Positions 31,319 to 48,400 of a stretch of 64,000 bases of DNA are shown one piece after another. The position numbers and the translations under genes were made by a program. Under the pieces are notes generated by a model, which was not told where the DNA came from, made no database searches, and was given only the letters and a program-made list of their open reading frames with translations. The stretch comes from Megachile rotundata (taxonomy: Eukaryota > Arthropoda > Insecta > Hymenoptera > Megachilidae). Location of the stretch: positions 620,001-684,000 of the forward strand of contig NW_027473318.1 of the NCBI RefSeq assembly GCF_050947335.1, given 5' to 3'. Position 1 is the stretch's first letter. Every line of letters starts with the position of its first letter.

Positions 31319-34300
31319 GCAATCATACAATTACAATCTCCCAAATACAATCTCCCAAATACAATCACCCAAATACAATCATACAATCACAATCATACAA
31401 TCATAATCATACAATCACAATCATACAATCACAATCATACTTTCACAATCATACAATCACAATCATACAATCACAAAAATACAATCATAATCATGCAATC
31501 ACAATCATACGATCGCAATCATACAATCACAATCATACCATCACAATCATACAATCACAATCATACAATCATAATCATACAATTACAATCATACATCACA
31601 ATCATACAATCACAATCATACAATCGCAATCATACAATCACAATCATACAATCATAATCATACAATTACAATCATACATCACAATCATACAATCACAATC
31701 ATACAATCGCAATCATACAATCACAATCATACAATCACAATCATACAATCACAATCATACAATCACAATCATACAATCACAATCATACAATCACAATCAT
31801 ACAATCACAATCATACAATCACAATCATACAATCACAGTCATACAATCGCAAGCAAACAATCACAATCATACAATCTCAATCATACAATCACAATCATAC
31901 AATCATAATCATACAATTACAGTCATACATCACAATCATACAATCACAATCATACAATCACAATCATACAATCACAATCATACAATCACAATCATACCAT
32001 CGCATTCATACTTTCACAATCATACTATCACAATCATACAATCACAATCATACAATCACAATCATACAATCGCAATCATACAATTACAATATCCCAAATA
32101 CAATCATACAATCACAATCATACACTCACAATCATACAATCACAATCATACAATCACAATCATACAATCACAATCATACAATCACAATCATACTTTCACA
32201 ATCATACAATCACAATCATACAATCACAAAAATACAATCACAATCATACAATCACAATCATACAATCATAATCATACAATTACAATCATTCATCACAATC
32301 ATACAATCACAATCAGACAATCACAATCATACTTTCACAATCATACTATCACAATCATACAATCACAATCATACAATCACAATCATACAATCGCAATCAT
32401 ACAATTACAATATCCCAAATACAATCATACAATCACAATCATACACTCACAATCATACAATCACAATCATACAATCACAATCATACAATCACAATCATAC
32501 AATCACAATCATACAATCACAGTCATACAATCACAGTCGTACTATCACAATCATACAATCACAATCATAGAATCACAATCGTAAATTCACAATCATACAA
32601 TCACAATCATACAATCACAATCATACAATCACAATCATACAATCACAATCATACAATCACAATCATACAATCACATTCATACAATCGCAAGCATACAATC
32701 ACAATCATACAATCTCAATCATACAATCACAATCATACAATCATAATCATACAATTACAATCATACGTCACAATCATACAATCACAATCATACAATCGCA
32801 ATCATACAATTACAATATCCCAAATACAATCTCCCAAATACAATCATACAATCACAATCATACAATCACAATCATACAATCACAATCATACAATCACAAT
32901 CATACAATCACAATCATACAATCACAATCATACCATCGCATTCATACAATCGCAATCATACAATCACAATCATACAATCGCAATCATACAATTACAATCT
33001 CCCAAATACAATCTCCCAAATACAATCACCCAAATACAATCATACAATCACAATCATACAATCATAATCATACAATCACAATCATACAATCACAATCATA
33101 CTTTCACAATCATACAATCACAATCATACAATCACAAAAATACAATCATAATCATACAATCACAATCATACAATCGCAATCATACAATCACAATCATGCA
33201 ATCATAATCATGCAATCACAATCATACGATCGCAATCATACAATCACAATCATACCATCACAATCATACAATCACAATCATACAATCATAATCATACAAT
33301 TACAATCATACATCACAATCATACAATCACAATCATACAATCGCAATCATACAATCACAATCATACAATCGCAATCATACAATCACAATCATACAATCGC
33401 AATCATACAATCACAATCATACTATCACAATCATACTATCACAATCATACAATCACAATCATACAATCACAATCATACAATCACAATCATACAACCACAA
33501 TCATACAATCGCAATCATACATTCAAAATCATGCAATCACAATCATACAATCACAATCATGCTATCACAATCATACAATCAGAATCATACAATCACAATC
33601 ATTCAATAACAATCATACAATCACAATCATACAATCGCAATCATACAATTACAATATCCCAAATACAATCTCCCAAATACAATCACCCAAATACAATCAT
33701 ACAATCACAATCATACAATCATAATCATACAATCACAATCATACAATCACAATCATACTTTCACAATCATACAATCACAATCATACAATCACAAAAATAC
33801 AATCATAATCATGCAATCACAATCATACGATCGCAATCATACAATCACAATCATACCATCACAATCATACAATCACAATCATACAATCATAATCATACAA
33901 TTACAATCATACATCACAATCATACAATCACAATCATACAATCGCAATCATACAATCACAATCATACAATCATAATCATACAATTACAATCATACATCAC
34001 AATCATACAATCACAATCATACAATCGCAATCATACAATCACAATCATACAATCACAATCATACAATCACAATCATACAATCACAATCATACAATCACAA
34101 TCATACAATCACAATCATACAATCACAATCATACAATCACAATCATACAATCACAATCATACAATCACAATCATACAATCGCAATCATACAATCACAATC
34201 ATACTATCACAATCATACTATCACAATCATACAATCACAATCATACAATCACAATCATACAATCGCAATCATACAATCACTCTCATACAATCACAATCAT

Positions 34301-36533
34301 ACAATCACAATCATACAATCACAATCATAGCATCACAATCATACTTTCACAATCATACAATCACAATCATACAATCACAATCATACAATCACAGTCATAC
34401 AATCACAATCATACAATCACAATCGTACTATCACAATCATACAATCACAATCATACAATCACAGTCATACAATCGCAAGCAAACAATCACAATCATACAA
34501 TCACAATCATACAATCACAATCATACAATCACAGTCATACAATCACAGTCGTACTATCACAATCATACAATCACAATCATAGAATCACAATCGTAAATTC
34601 ACAATCATACAATCACAATCATACAATCACAATCATACAATCACAATCATACAATCACAATCATACAATCACAATCATACAATCACAATCATACAATCAC
34701 ATTCATACAATCGCAAGCATACAATCACAATCATACAATCTCAATCATACAATCACAATCATACAATCATAATCATACAATTACAATCATACGTCACAAT
34801 CATACAATCACAATCATACAATCGCAATCATACAATTACAATATCCCAAATACAATCTCCCAAATACAATCATACAATCACAATCATACAATCACAATCA
34901 TACAATCACAATCATACAATCACAATCATACAATCACAATCATACAATCACAATCATACAATCACAATCATACCATCGCATTCATACAATCGCAATCATA
35001 CAATCACAATCATACAATCGCAATCATACAATTACAATCTCCCAAATACAATCTCCCAAATACAATCACCCAAATACAATCATACAATCACAATCATACA
35101 ATCATAATCATACAATCACAATCATACAATCACAATCATACTTTCACAATCATACAATCACAATCATACAATCACAAAAATACAATCATAATCATACAAT
35201 CACAATCATACAATCGCAATCATACAATCACAATCATGCAATCATAATCATGCAATCACAATCATACGATCGCAATCATACAATCACAATCATACCATCA
35301 CAATCATACAATCACAATCATACAATCATAATCATACAATTACAATCATACATCACAATCATACAATCACAATCATACAATCGCAATCATACAATCACAA
35401 TCATACAATCGCAATCATACAATCACAATCATACAATCGCAATCACACAATCACAATCATACTATCACAATCATACTATCACAATCATACAATCACAATC
35501 ATACAATCACAATCATACAATCACAATCATACAACCACAATCATACAATCGCAATCATACATTCAAAATCATGCAATCACAATCATACAATCACAATCAT
35601 GCTATCACAATCATACAATCAGAATCATACAATCACAATCATTCAATAACAATCATACAATCACAATCATACAATCGCAATCATACAATTACAATATCCC
35701 AAATACAATCATACAATCACAATCATACACTCACAATCATACAATCACAATCATACAATCACAATCATACAATCACAATCATACAATCACAATCATACAA
35801 TCACAGTCATACAATCACAGTCATACTATCACAATCATACAATCACAATCATAGAATCACAATCGTAAATTCACAATCATACAATAACAATCATACAATC
35901 ACAATCATACAATCACAATCATACAATCACAATCATACAATCACAATCATACAATCACATTCATACAATCGCAAGCATACAATCACAATCATACAATCTC
36001 AATCATACAATCACAATCATACAATCACAATCATACCATCGCATTCATACAATCGCAATCATAAAATCACAATCATACAATCGCAATCATACAATTACAA
36101 TCTCCCAAATACAATCTCCCAAATACAATCACCCAAATACAATCATACAATCACAATCATACAATCATAATCATACAATCACAATCATACAATCACAATC
36201 ATACTTTCACAATCATACAATCACAATCATACAATCACAAAAATACAATCATAATCATACAATCACAATCATACAATCGCAATCATACAATCACAATCAT
36301 ACAATCATAATCATGCAATCACAATCATACGATCGCAATCATACAATCACAATCATACCATCACAATCATACAATCACAATCATACAATCATAATCATAC
36401 AATTACAATCATACATCACAATCATACAATCACAATCATACAATCGCAATCATACAATCACAATCATACAATCGCAATCATACAATCACAATCATACAAT
36501 CGCAATCATACAATTACAATCTCCCAAATACAA
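31319..36533. repeat. Segment with a duplication at 2,012-2,040-bp offset
   Basis: Gene-free satellite. About 32530-33670 matches 34542-35710. The offset is 2,012 bp near the private CAGTCGTAC variant (32534/34546) and 2,040 bp from about 32880 on, a change of exactly two units. In register are CCATCGC, CGATCG (33227/35267) and a truncated beta cassette (33531/35571). Further CGATCG boxes lie at 31510, 33828 and 36330. A CCATCGCATTCATACTTTC junction unit is present at 31997. CAAGCAAACAATC variants occur near 31850 and 34478. Confidence 0.82.
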
Positions 36534-39300
36534 TCTCCCGAATACAATCTCCCAAATACAATCATACAATCACAATCATACAATCACAATCATACAATCA
36601 CAATCATACTATCACAATCATACAATCACAATCATACAATCACAATCATACAATCACAATCATACAATCACAATCATACAATCACAATCATACAATCACA
36701 ATCATACATTCAAAATCATGCAATCACAATCATACAATCACAATCATGCAATCACAATCATACAATTATAATCATACAATCACAATCATTCAATCACAAT
36801 CGTACAATCTCAATCGCACAACCACAATCACACAATCACACTCATACAATCACAATCATACAATCACAATCATACAATCGCAATCATACAATTACAATAT
36901 CCCAAATACAATCATACAATCACAATCATACAATCACAATCATACAATCACAATCATACAATCACAATCATACCATCGCATTCATACAATCGCAATCATA
37001 CAATCACAATCATACAATCGCAATCATACAATTACAATCTCCCAAATACAATCACCCAAATACAATCATACAATCACAATCATACAATCATAATCATACA
37101 ATCACAATCATACAATCACAATCATACTTTCACAATCATACAATCACAATCATACAATCACAAAAATACAATCATAATCATGCAATCACGATCATACGAT
37201 CGCAATCATACAATCACAATCATACCATCACAATCATACAATCACAATCATACAATCATAATCATACAATTACAATCATACATCACAATCATACAATCAC
37301 AATCATACAATCGCAATCATACAATCACAATCATACAATCATAATCATACAATTACAATCATACATCACAATCATACAATCACAATCATACAATCGCAAT
37401 CATACAATCACAATCATACAATCACAATCATACAATCACAATCATACAATCACAATCATACAATCACAATCATACAATCACAATCATACAATCACAATCA
37501 TACAATCACAATCATACAATCACAATCATACAATCACAATCATACAATCACAATCATACAATCACAATCATACAATCGCAATCATACAATCACAATCATA
37601 CTATCACAATCATACTATCACAATCATACTATCACAATCATACAATCACAATCATACAATCACAATCATACAATCACAATCATACAACCACAATCATACA
37701 ATCGCAATCATACATTCAAAATCATGCAATCACAATCATACAATCACAATCATGCTATCACAATCATACAATCAGAATCATACAATCACAATCATTCAAT
37801 AACAATCGTACAATCACAATCGTTCAATCACAATCGCACAACCACAATCAGACAATCACACTCATACAATCACAATCATACAATCACAATCATACAATCA
37901 CAATCATAGCATCACAATCATACTTTCACAATCATACAATCACAATCATACAATCACAATCATACAATCACAGTCATACAATCACAATCATACAATCACA
38001 ATCGTACTATCACAGTCATACAATCACAATCATACAATCACAATCATACAATCACAATCATACAATCATAATCATACAATCACAATCATACAATCACAAT
38101 CATACAATCACAGTCATACAATCGCAAGCATACAATCACAATCATACAATCTCAATCATACAATCACAATCATACAATCATAATCATACAATTACAGTCA
38201 TACATCACAATCATACAATCACAATCATACAATCACAATCATACAATCGCAAGCATACAATCACAATCATACAATCTCAATCATACAATCACAATCATAC
38301 AATCACAATCATACAATCATAATCATACAATTACAATCATACATCACAATCATACAATCACAATCATACAATCACCATCATACTTTCACAATCATACTAT
38401 CACAATCATACAATCACAATCATACAATCACAATCATACAATCGCAATCATACAATTACAATATCCCAAATACAATCATACAATCACAATAATACACTCA
38501 CAATCATACAATCACAATCATACAATCACAATCATACAATCACAATCATACAATCATAATCATACAATCACAATCATACAATCACAATCATACAATCACA
38601 ATCATACAATCACAATCATACACTCACAATCATACAATCACAATCATACAATCACAATCATACAATCACAATCATACAATCACAATCATACAATCCCAGT
38701 CATACAATCACAGTCATACTATCACAATCATACAATCACAATCATAGAATCACAATCGTAAATTCACAATCATACAATCACAATCATACAATCACAATCA
38801 TACAATCACAATCATACAATCACACTCATACAATCCCAATCATACAATCACAATCATACAATCACAATCATAGCATCACAATCATACTTTCACAATCATA
38901 CAATCACAATCATACAATCACAATCATACAATCACAGTCATACAATCACAATCATACAATCACAATCGTACTATCACAATCATACAATCACAATCATACA
39001 ATCACAGTCATACAATCGCAAGCATACAATCACAATCATACAATCTCAATCATACAATCACAATCATACAATCATAATCATACAATTACAGTCATACATC
39101 ACAATCATACAATCACAATCATACAATCACAATCATACAATCACAATCATACAATCACAATCATACAATCACAATCATACAATCACAATCATACCATCGC
39201 ATTCATACAATCGCAATCATACAATCACAATCATACAATCGCAATCATACAATTACAATCTCCCAAATACAATCTCCCAAATACAATCACCCAAATACAA
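36534..39300. repeat. Exact tandem duplication, copy 1 (2,767 bp)
   Basis: Begins at CTCCCGAAT and ends after CACCCAAATACAA, where copy 2 starts with the same CTCCCGAAT. Markers in register at 2,767 bp: alpha cassette 36746/39513 and CGATCG 37197/39964 (with the shared private CAATCACGATC). After an 83-bp difference the offset is 2,684: beta cassette 37724/40408, CACCATC 38371/41055, CACAATAATAC 38485/41169. The 83 bp are five 14-bp units plus one 13-bp unit, which copy 1 holds twice and copy 2 once. Confidence 0.92.
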
Positions 39301-41984
39301 TCTCCCGAATACAATCTCCCAAATACAATCATACAATCACAATCATACAATCACAATCATACAATCACAATCATACTATCACAATCATACAATCACAATC
39401 ATACAATCACAATCATACAATCACAATCATACAATCACAATCATACAATCACAATCATACAATCACAATCATACATTCAAAATCATGCAATCACAATCAT
39501 ACAATCACAATCATGCAATCACAATCATACAATTATAATCATACAATCACAATCATTCAATCACAATCGTACAATCTCAATCGCACAACCACAATCACAC
39601 AATCACACTCATACAATCACAATCATACAATCACAATCATACAATCGCAATCATACAATTACAATATCCCAAATACAATCATACAATCACAATCATACAA
39701 TCACAATCATACAATCACAATCATACAATCACAATCATACCATCGCATTCATACAATCGCAATCATACAATCACAATCATACAATCGCAATCATACAATT
39801 ACAATCTCCCAAATACAATCACCCAAATACAATCATACAATCACAATCATACAATCATAATCATACAATCACAATCATACAATCACAATCATACTTTCAC
39901 AATCATACAATCACAATCATACAATCACAAAAATACAATCATAATCATGCAATCACGATCATACGATCGCAATCATACAATCACAATCATACCATCACAA
40001 TCATACAATCACAATCATACAATCATAATCATACAATTACAATCATACATCACAATCATACAATCACAATCATACAATCGCAATCATACAATCACAATCA
40101 TACAATCACAATCATACAATCACAATCATACAATCACAATCATACAATCACAATCATACAATCACAATCATACAATCACAATCATACAATCACAATCATA
40201 CAATCACAATCATACAATCACAATCATACAATCACAATCATACAATCACAATCATACAATCGCAATCATACAATCACAATCATACTATCACAATCATACT
40301 ATCACAATCATACTATCACAATCATACAATCACAATCATACAATCACAATCATACAATCACAATCATACAACCACAATCATACAATCGCAATCATACATT
40401 CAAAATCATGCAATCACAATCATACAATCACAATCATGCTATCACAATCATACAATCAGAATCATACAATCACAATCATTCAATAACAATCGTACAATCA
40501 CAATCGTTCAATCACAATCGCACAACCACAATCAGACAATCACACTCATACAATCACAATCATACAATCACAATCATACAATCACAATCATAGCATCACA
40601 ATCATACTTTCACAATCATACAATCACAATCATACAATCACAATCATACAATCACAGTCATACAATCACAATCATACAATCACAATCGTACTATCACAGT
40701 CATACAATCACAATCATACAATCACAATCATACAATCACAATCATACAATCATAATCATACAATCACAATCATACAATCACAATCATACAATCACAGTCA
40801 TACAATCGCAAGCATACAATCACAATCATACAATCTCAATCATACAATCACAATCATACAATCATAATCATACAATTACAGTCATACATCACAATCATAC
40901 AATCACAATCATACAATCACAATCATACAATCGCAAGCATACAATCACAATCATACAATCTCAATCATACAATCACAATCATACAATCACAATCATACAA
41001 TCATAATCATACAATTACAATCATACATCACAATCATACAATCACAATCATACAATCACCATCATACTTTCACAATCATACTATCACAATCATACAATCA
41101 CAATCATACAATCACAATCATACAATCGCAATCATACAATTACAATATCCCAAATACAATCATACAATCACAATAATACACTCACAATCATACAATCACA
41201 ATCATACAATCACAATCATACAATCACAATCATACAATCATAATCATACAATCACAATCATACAATCACAATCATACAATCACAATCATACAATCACAAT
41301 CATACACTCACAATCATACAATCACAATCATACAATCACAATCATACAATCACAATCATACAATCACAATCATACAATCCCAGTCATACAATCACAGTCA
41401 TACTATCACAATCATACAATCACAATCATAGAATCACAATCGTAAATTCACAATCATACAATCACAATCATACAATCACAATCATACAATCACAATCATA
41501 CAATCACACTCATACAATCCCAATCATACAATCACAATCATACAATCACAATCATAGCATCACAATCATACTTTCACAATCATACAATCACAATCATACA
41601 ATCACAATCATACAATCACAGTCATACAATCACAATCATACAATCACAATCGTACTATCACAATCATACAATCACAATCATACAATCACAGTCATACAAT
41701 CGCAAGCATACAATCACAATCATACAATCTCAATCATACAATCACAATCATACAATCATAATCATACAATTACAGTCATACATCACAATCATACAATCAC
41801 AATCATACAATCACAATCATACAATCACAATCATACAATCACAATCATACAATCACAATCATACAATCACAATCATACCATCGCATTCATACAATCGCAA
41901 TCATACAATCACAATCATACAATCGCAATCATACAATTACAATCTCCCAAATACAATCTCCCAAATACAATCACCCAAATACAA
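39301..41984. repeat. Exact tandem duplication, copy 2 (2,684 bp)
   Basis: Abuts copy 1 without spacer and ends at 41984 in the same CACCCAAATACAA context as copy 1. Right of it the sequence continues as at 28455 (offset 13,526). The junction at 39300/39301 joins CACCC to CTCCCG units and gives a run of five CCC-bearing units at 39262-39320, a combination I did not find elsewhere. The breakpoint therefore sits inside C-rich units shared by both ends. Confidence 0.92.
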
Positions 41985-44900
41985 TCATACAATCACAATC
42001 ATACAATCATAATCATACAATCATAATCATACAATCACAATCATACAATCGCAATCATACAATCACAATCATACAATCATAATCATGCAATCACAATCAT
42101 ACGATCGCAATCATACAATCACAATCATACCATCGCAATCATACAATCACAATCATACAATCATAATCATACAATTACAATCATACATCACAACCATACA
42201 ATCACAATCATACAATCGCAATCATACAATCACAATCATACAATCGCAATCATACAATCACAATCATACAATCGCAATCATACAATTACAATATCCCAAA
42301 TACAATCTCCCAAATACAATCATACAATCACAATCATACAATCACAATCATACAATCACAATCATACAATCACAATCATACCATCGCATTCATACAATCG
42401 CAATCATACAATCACAATCATACAATCGCAATCATACAATTACAATCCCCCAAATACAATCTCCCAAATACAATCACCCAAATACAATCATACAATCACA
42501 ATCATACAATCATAATCATACAATCACAATCATACAATCACAATCATACAATCACAATCATACAATCACAAAAATACAATCATAATCATGCAATCACAAT
42601 CATACGATCGCAATCATACAATCACAATCATACCATCACAATCATACAATCACAATCATACAATCATAATCATACAATTACAATCATACATCACAATCAT
42701 ACAATCACAATCATACAATCGCAATCATACAATCACAATCATACAATCACAATCATACAATCACACTCATACAATCACAATCATACAATCACAATCATAC
42801 AATCACAATCATAGCATCACAATCATACTTTCACAATCATACAATCACAATCATACAATCACAATCATACAATCACAGTCATACAATCACAATCATACAA
42901 TCACAATCGTACTATCACAATCATACAATCACAATCATACAATCACAGTCATACAATCGCAAGCAAACAATCACAATCATACAATCTCAATCATACAATC
43001 ACAATCATACAATCATAATCATACAATTACAGTCATACATCACAATCATACAATCACAATCATACAATCACAATCATACAATCACAATCATACAATCACA
43101 ATCATACCATCGCATTCATACTTTCACAATCATACTATCACAATCATACAATCACAATCATACAAACACAATCATACAATCGCAATCATACAATTACAAT
43201 ATCCCAAATACAATCATACAATCACAATCATACACTCACAATCATACAATCACAATCATACAATCACAATCATACAATCACAATCATACAATCACAATCA
43301 TACAATCACAATCATACAATCACAGTCATACAATCACAGTCATACTATCACAATCATACAATCACAATCATAGAATCACAATCGTAAATTCACAATCATA
43401 CAATCACAATCATACAATCACAATCATACAATCACAATCATACAATCACAATCATACAATCACAATCATACAATCACATTCATACAATCGCAAGCATACA
43501 ATCACAATCATACAATCTCAATCATACAATCACAATCATACAATCATAATCATACAATTACAATCATACGTCACAATCATACAATCACAATCATACAATC
43601 GCAATCATACAATTACAATATCCCAAATACAATCTCCCAAATACAATCATACAATCACAATCATACAATCACAATCATACAATCACAATCATACAATCAC
43701 AATCATACAATCACAATCATACAATCACAATCATACAATCACAATCATACAATCACAATCATACCATCGCATTCATACAATCGCAATCATACAATCACAA
43801 TCATACAATCGCAATCATACAATTACAATCTCCCAAATACAATCTCCCAAATACAATCACCCAAATACAATCATACAATCACAATCATACAATCATAATC
43901 ATACAATCACAATCATACAATCGCAATCATACAATCACAATCATGCAATCAGAATCATGCAATCACAATCATACGATCGCAATCATACAATCACAATCAT
44001 ACCATCACAATCATACAATCACAATCATACAATCATAATCATACAATTACAATCATACATCACAATCATACAATCACAATCATACAATCGCAATCATACA
44101 ATCACAATCATACAATCGCAATCATACAATTACAATCTCCCAAATACAATCTCCCAAATACAATCTCCCAGATACAATCATACAATGACAATCATACAAT
44201 CACAATCATACAATCATAATCATACAATTACAATCATACATCACAATCATACAATCACAATCATACAATCGCAATCATACAATCACAATCATACAATCGC
44301 AATCATACAATTACAATCTCCCAAATACAATCTCCCAAATACAATCACCCAAATACAATCATACAATCACAATCATACAATCATAATCATACAATCACAA
44401 TCATACTTTCACAATCATACAATCACAATCATACAATCACAAAAATACAATCATAATCATACAATCACAATCATACAATCGCAATCATACAATCACAATC
44501 ATGCAATCAGAATCATGCAATCACAATCATACGATCGCAATCATACAATCACAATCATACAATCACAATCATACAATCACAATCATACAATCACAATCAT
44601 ACAATCACAATCATACATTCAAAATCATGCAATCACAGTCATACAATCACAATCATGCAATCACAATCATACAATTATAATCATACAATCACAATCATTC
44701 AATCACAATCGTACAATCTCAATCGCACAACCACAATCACACAATCACACTCATACAATCACAATCATACAATCACAATCATACAATCGCAATCATACAA
44801 TTACAATATCCCAAATACAATCATACAATCACAATCATACAATCACAATCATACAATCACAATCATACAATCAAAATCATACAATCACAATCATACAATC

Positions 44901-47900
44901 GCATTCATACAATCGCAATCATACAATCACAATCATACAATCGCAATCATACAATTACAATCTCCCAAATACAATCTGACAAATACAATCACCCAAATAC
45001 AATCATACAATCACAATCATACAATCATAATCATACAATCACAATCATACAATCACAATCATACAATCACAATCATACTATCACAATCATACAATCACAA
45101 TCATACAATCACAATCAGACAATCACAATCATACAATCACAATCATACAATCACAATCATACAATCACAATCATACAATCACAAAAATACAATCATAATC
45201 ATACAATCACAATCATACAATCGCAATCATACAATCACAATCATACAATCATAATCATGCAATCACAATCATACGATCGCAATCATACAATCACAATCAT
45301 ACCATCACAATCATACAATCACAATCATACAATCATAATCATACAATTACAATCATACATCACAATCATACAATCACAATCATACAATCGCAATCATACA
45401 ATTACAATCTCCCAAATACAATCTCCCAAATACAATCACCCAAATACAATCATACAATCACAATCATACAATCATAATCATACAATCACAATCATACAAT
45501 CACAATCATACTTTCACAATCATACAATCACAATCATACAATCACAAAAATACAATCATAATCATACAATCACAATCATACAATCGCAATCATACAATCA
45601 CATTCGTACAATCATAATCATGCAATCACAATCATACGATCGCAATCATACAATCACAATCATACCATCACAATCATACAATCACAATCATACAATCATA
45701 ATCATACAATTACAATCATACGTCACAATCATACAATCACAATCATACAATCGCAATCATACAATCACAATCATACAATCGCAATCATACAATTACAATC
45801 TCCCAAATACAATCTCCCAAATACAATCTCCCAGATACAATCATACAATGACAATCATACAATCACAATCATACAATCATAATCATACAATTACAATCAT
45901 ACATGAGAATCATACAATCACAGTCATACAATCGCAATCATACAATCACAATCATACAATCGCAATCATACAATTACAATCTCCCAAATACAATCTCCCG
46001 AATACAATCTCCCAAATACAATCATACAATCACAATCATACAATCACAATCATACAATCACAATCATACTATCACAATCATACAATCACAATCATACAAT
46101 CACAATCATACAATCACAATCATACAATCACAATCATACAATCACAATCATACATTCAAAATCATGCAATCACAATCATACAATCACAATCATGCAATCA
46201 CAATCATACAATTATAATCATACAATCACAATCATTCAATCACAATCGTACAATCTCAATCGCACAACCACAATCACACAATCACACTCGTACAATCACA
46301 ATCATACAATCACAATCATACAATCACAATTATACAATCGCAATCATACAATTACAATATCCAAAATACAATCATACAATCACAATCATACAATCACAAT
46401 CATACAATCACAATCATACAATCACAATCATACAATCGCATTCATACAATCGCAATCATACAATCACAATCATACAATCGCAATCATACAATTACAATCT
46501 CCCAAATACAATCTGACAAATACAATCACCCAAATACAATCATACAATCACAATCATACAATCATAATCATACAATCACAATCATACAATCACAATCATA
46601 CAATCACAATCATACTATCACAATCATACAATCACAATCATACAATCACAATCAGACAATCACAATCATACAATCACAATCATACAATCACAATCATACA
46701 ATCACAATCATACAATCACAATCATACAATCACAAAAATACAATCATAATCATACAATCACAATCATACAATCGCAATCATACAATCACAATCATACAAT
46801 CATAATCATGCAATCACAATCATACGATCGCAATCATACAATCACAATCATACCATCACAATCATACAATCACAATCATACAATCATAATCATACAATTA
46901 CAATCATACATCACAATCATACAATCACAATCATACAATCGCAATCATACAATCACAATCATACAATCATGATCATACAATCACAATCATACGATCGCAA
47001 TCATACAATCACAATCATACCATCACAATCATACAATCACAATCATACAATCATAATCATACAATTACAATCATACATCACAATCATACAATTACAATCA
47101 TACATCACAATCATACAATCACAATCATACAATCATAATCATACAATTACAATCATACATCACAATCATACAATCACAATCATACAATCGCAATCATACA
47201 ATCACAATCATACAATCGCAATCAAACAATTACAATCTCCCAAATACAATCTCCCAAATACAATCTCCCAGATACAATCATACAATGACAATCATACAAT
47301 CACAATCATACAATCATAATCATACAATTACAATCATACATCAGAATCATACAATCACAATCATACAATCGCAATCATACAATCACAATCATACAATCGC
47401 AATCATACAATTACAATCTCCCAAATACAATATCCCGACTAAAATCTCCCAAATACAATCATACAATAACAATCATACAATCACAATCATACAATCACAA
47501 TCATACTATCACAATCATACAATCACAATCATACAATCACAATCATACAATCACAATCATACAATCACAATCATACAATCACAATCATACAATCACAATC
47601 ATACATTCAAAATCATGCAATCACAATCATACAATCACAATCATGCAATCACAATCATACAATTATAATCATACAATCACAATCATTCAATCACAATCGT
47701 ACAATCTCAATCGCACAACCACAATCACACAATCACACTCATACAATCACAATCATACAATCACAATCATACAATCGCAATCATACAATTACAATATCCC
47801 AAATACAATCATAAAATCACAATCATACAATCACAATCATACAATCACAATCATACAATCACAATCATACAATCGCATTCATACAATCGCAATCATACAA

Positions 47901-48400
47901 TCACAATCATACAATCGCAATCATACAATTACAATCTCCCAAATACAATCTCCCAAATACAATCACCCAAATACAATCATACAATCACAATCATACAACC
48001 ATAATCATACAATCACAATCATACAATCACAATCATACAATCACAATCATACTATCACAATCATACAATCACAATCACACAATCACAATCAGACAATCTC
48101 AATCATACAATCACAATCATACAATCACAATCATACAATCGCAATCATACAATTACAATATCCCAAATACAATCATACAATCACAATCATACACTCACAA
48201 TCATACAATCACAATCATACAATCACAATCATACAATCACAATCATACAATCACAATCATACAATCACAATCATACAATCACAGTCATACAATCACAGTC
48301 ATACAATCGCAAGCAAACAATCACAATCATACAATCTCAATCATACAATCACAATCATACAATCATAATCATACAATTACAGTCATACATCACAATCATA
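41985..48400. repeat. Alpha-only segment with HORs of about 1.5 kb
   Basis: Gene-free satellite. Alpha cassettes at 44655, 46192 and 47643 are spaced 1,537 and 1,451 bp, close to the 1.4 kb period at the left end of the window. CGATCG boxes are dense: 42102, 42605, 43974, 44532, 45274, 45637, 46825 and 46992. C-rich blocks with the CAGATAC and CAATGACAAT variants (near 44170, 45830, 47270) match those at 180, 1620 and 17450. A CATGCAATCAGAATCATGC form occurs near 43943 and 44504. No beta cassette is present. Confidence 0.82.

Noticed and set aside
39262..39320. Strong G-quadruplex
   Set aside because: The five GGG tracts are separated by 11 bases each, longer than loops of typical stable quadruplexes; kept only as a weak candidate.
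36534..41984. Assembly error explaining the tandem pair
   Set aside because: Copies differ by a clean 83-bp unit-aligned indel and both carry private variants, so a simple duplication artefact is less likely, though it cannot be excluded without reads.
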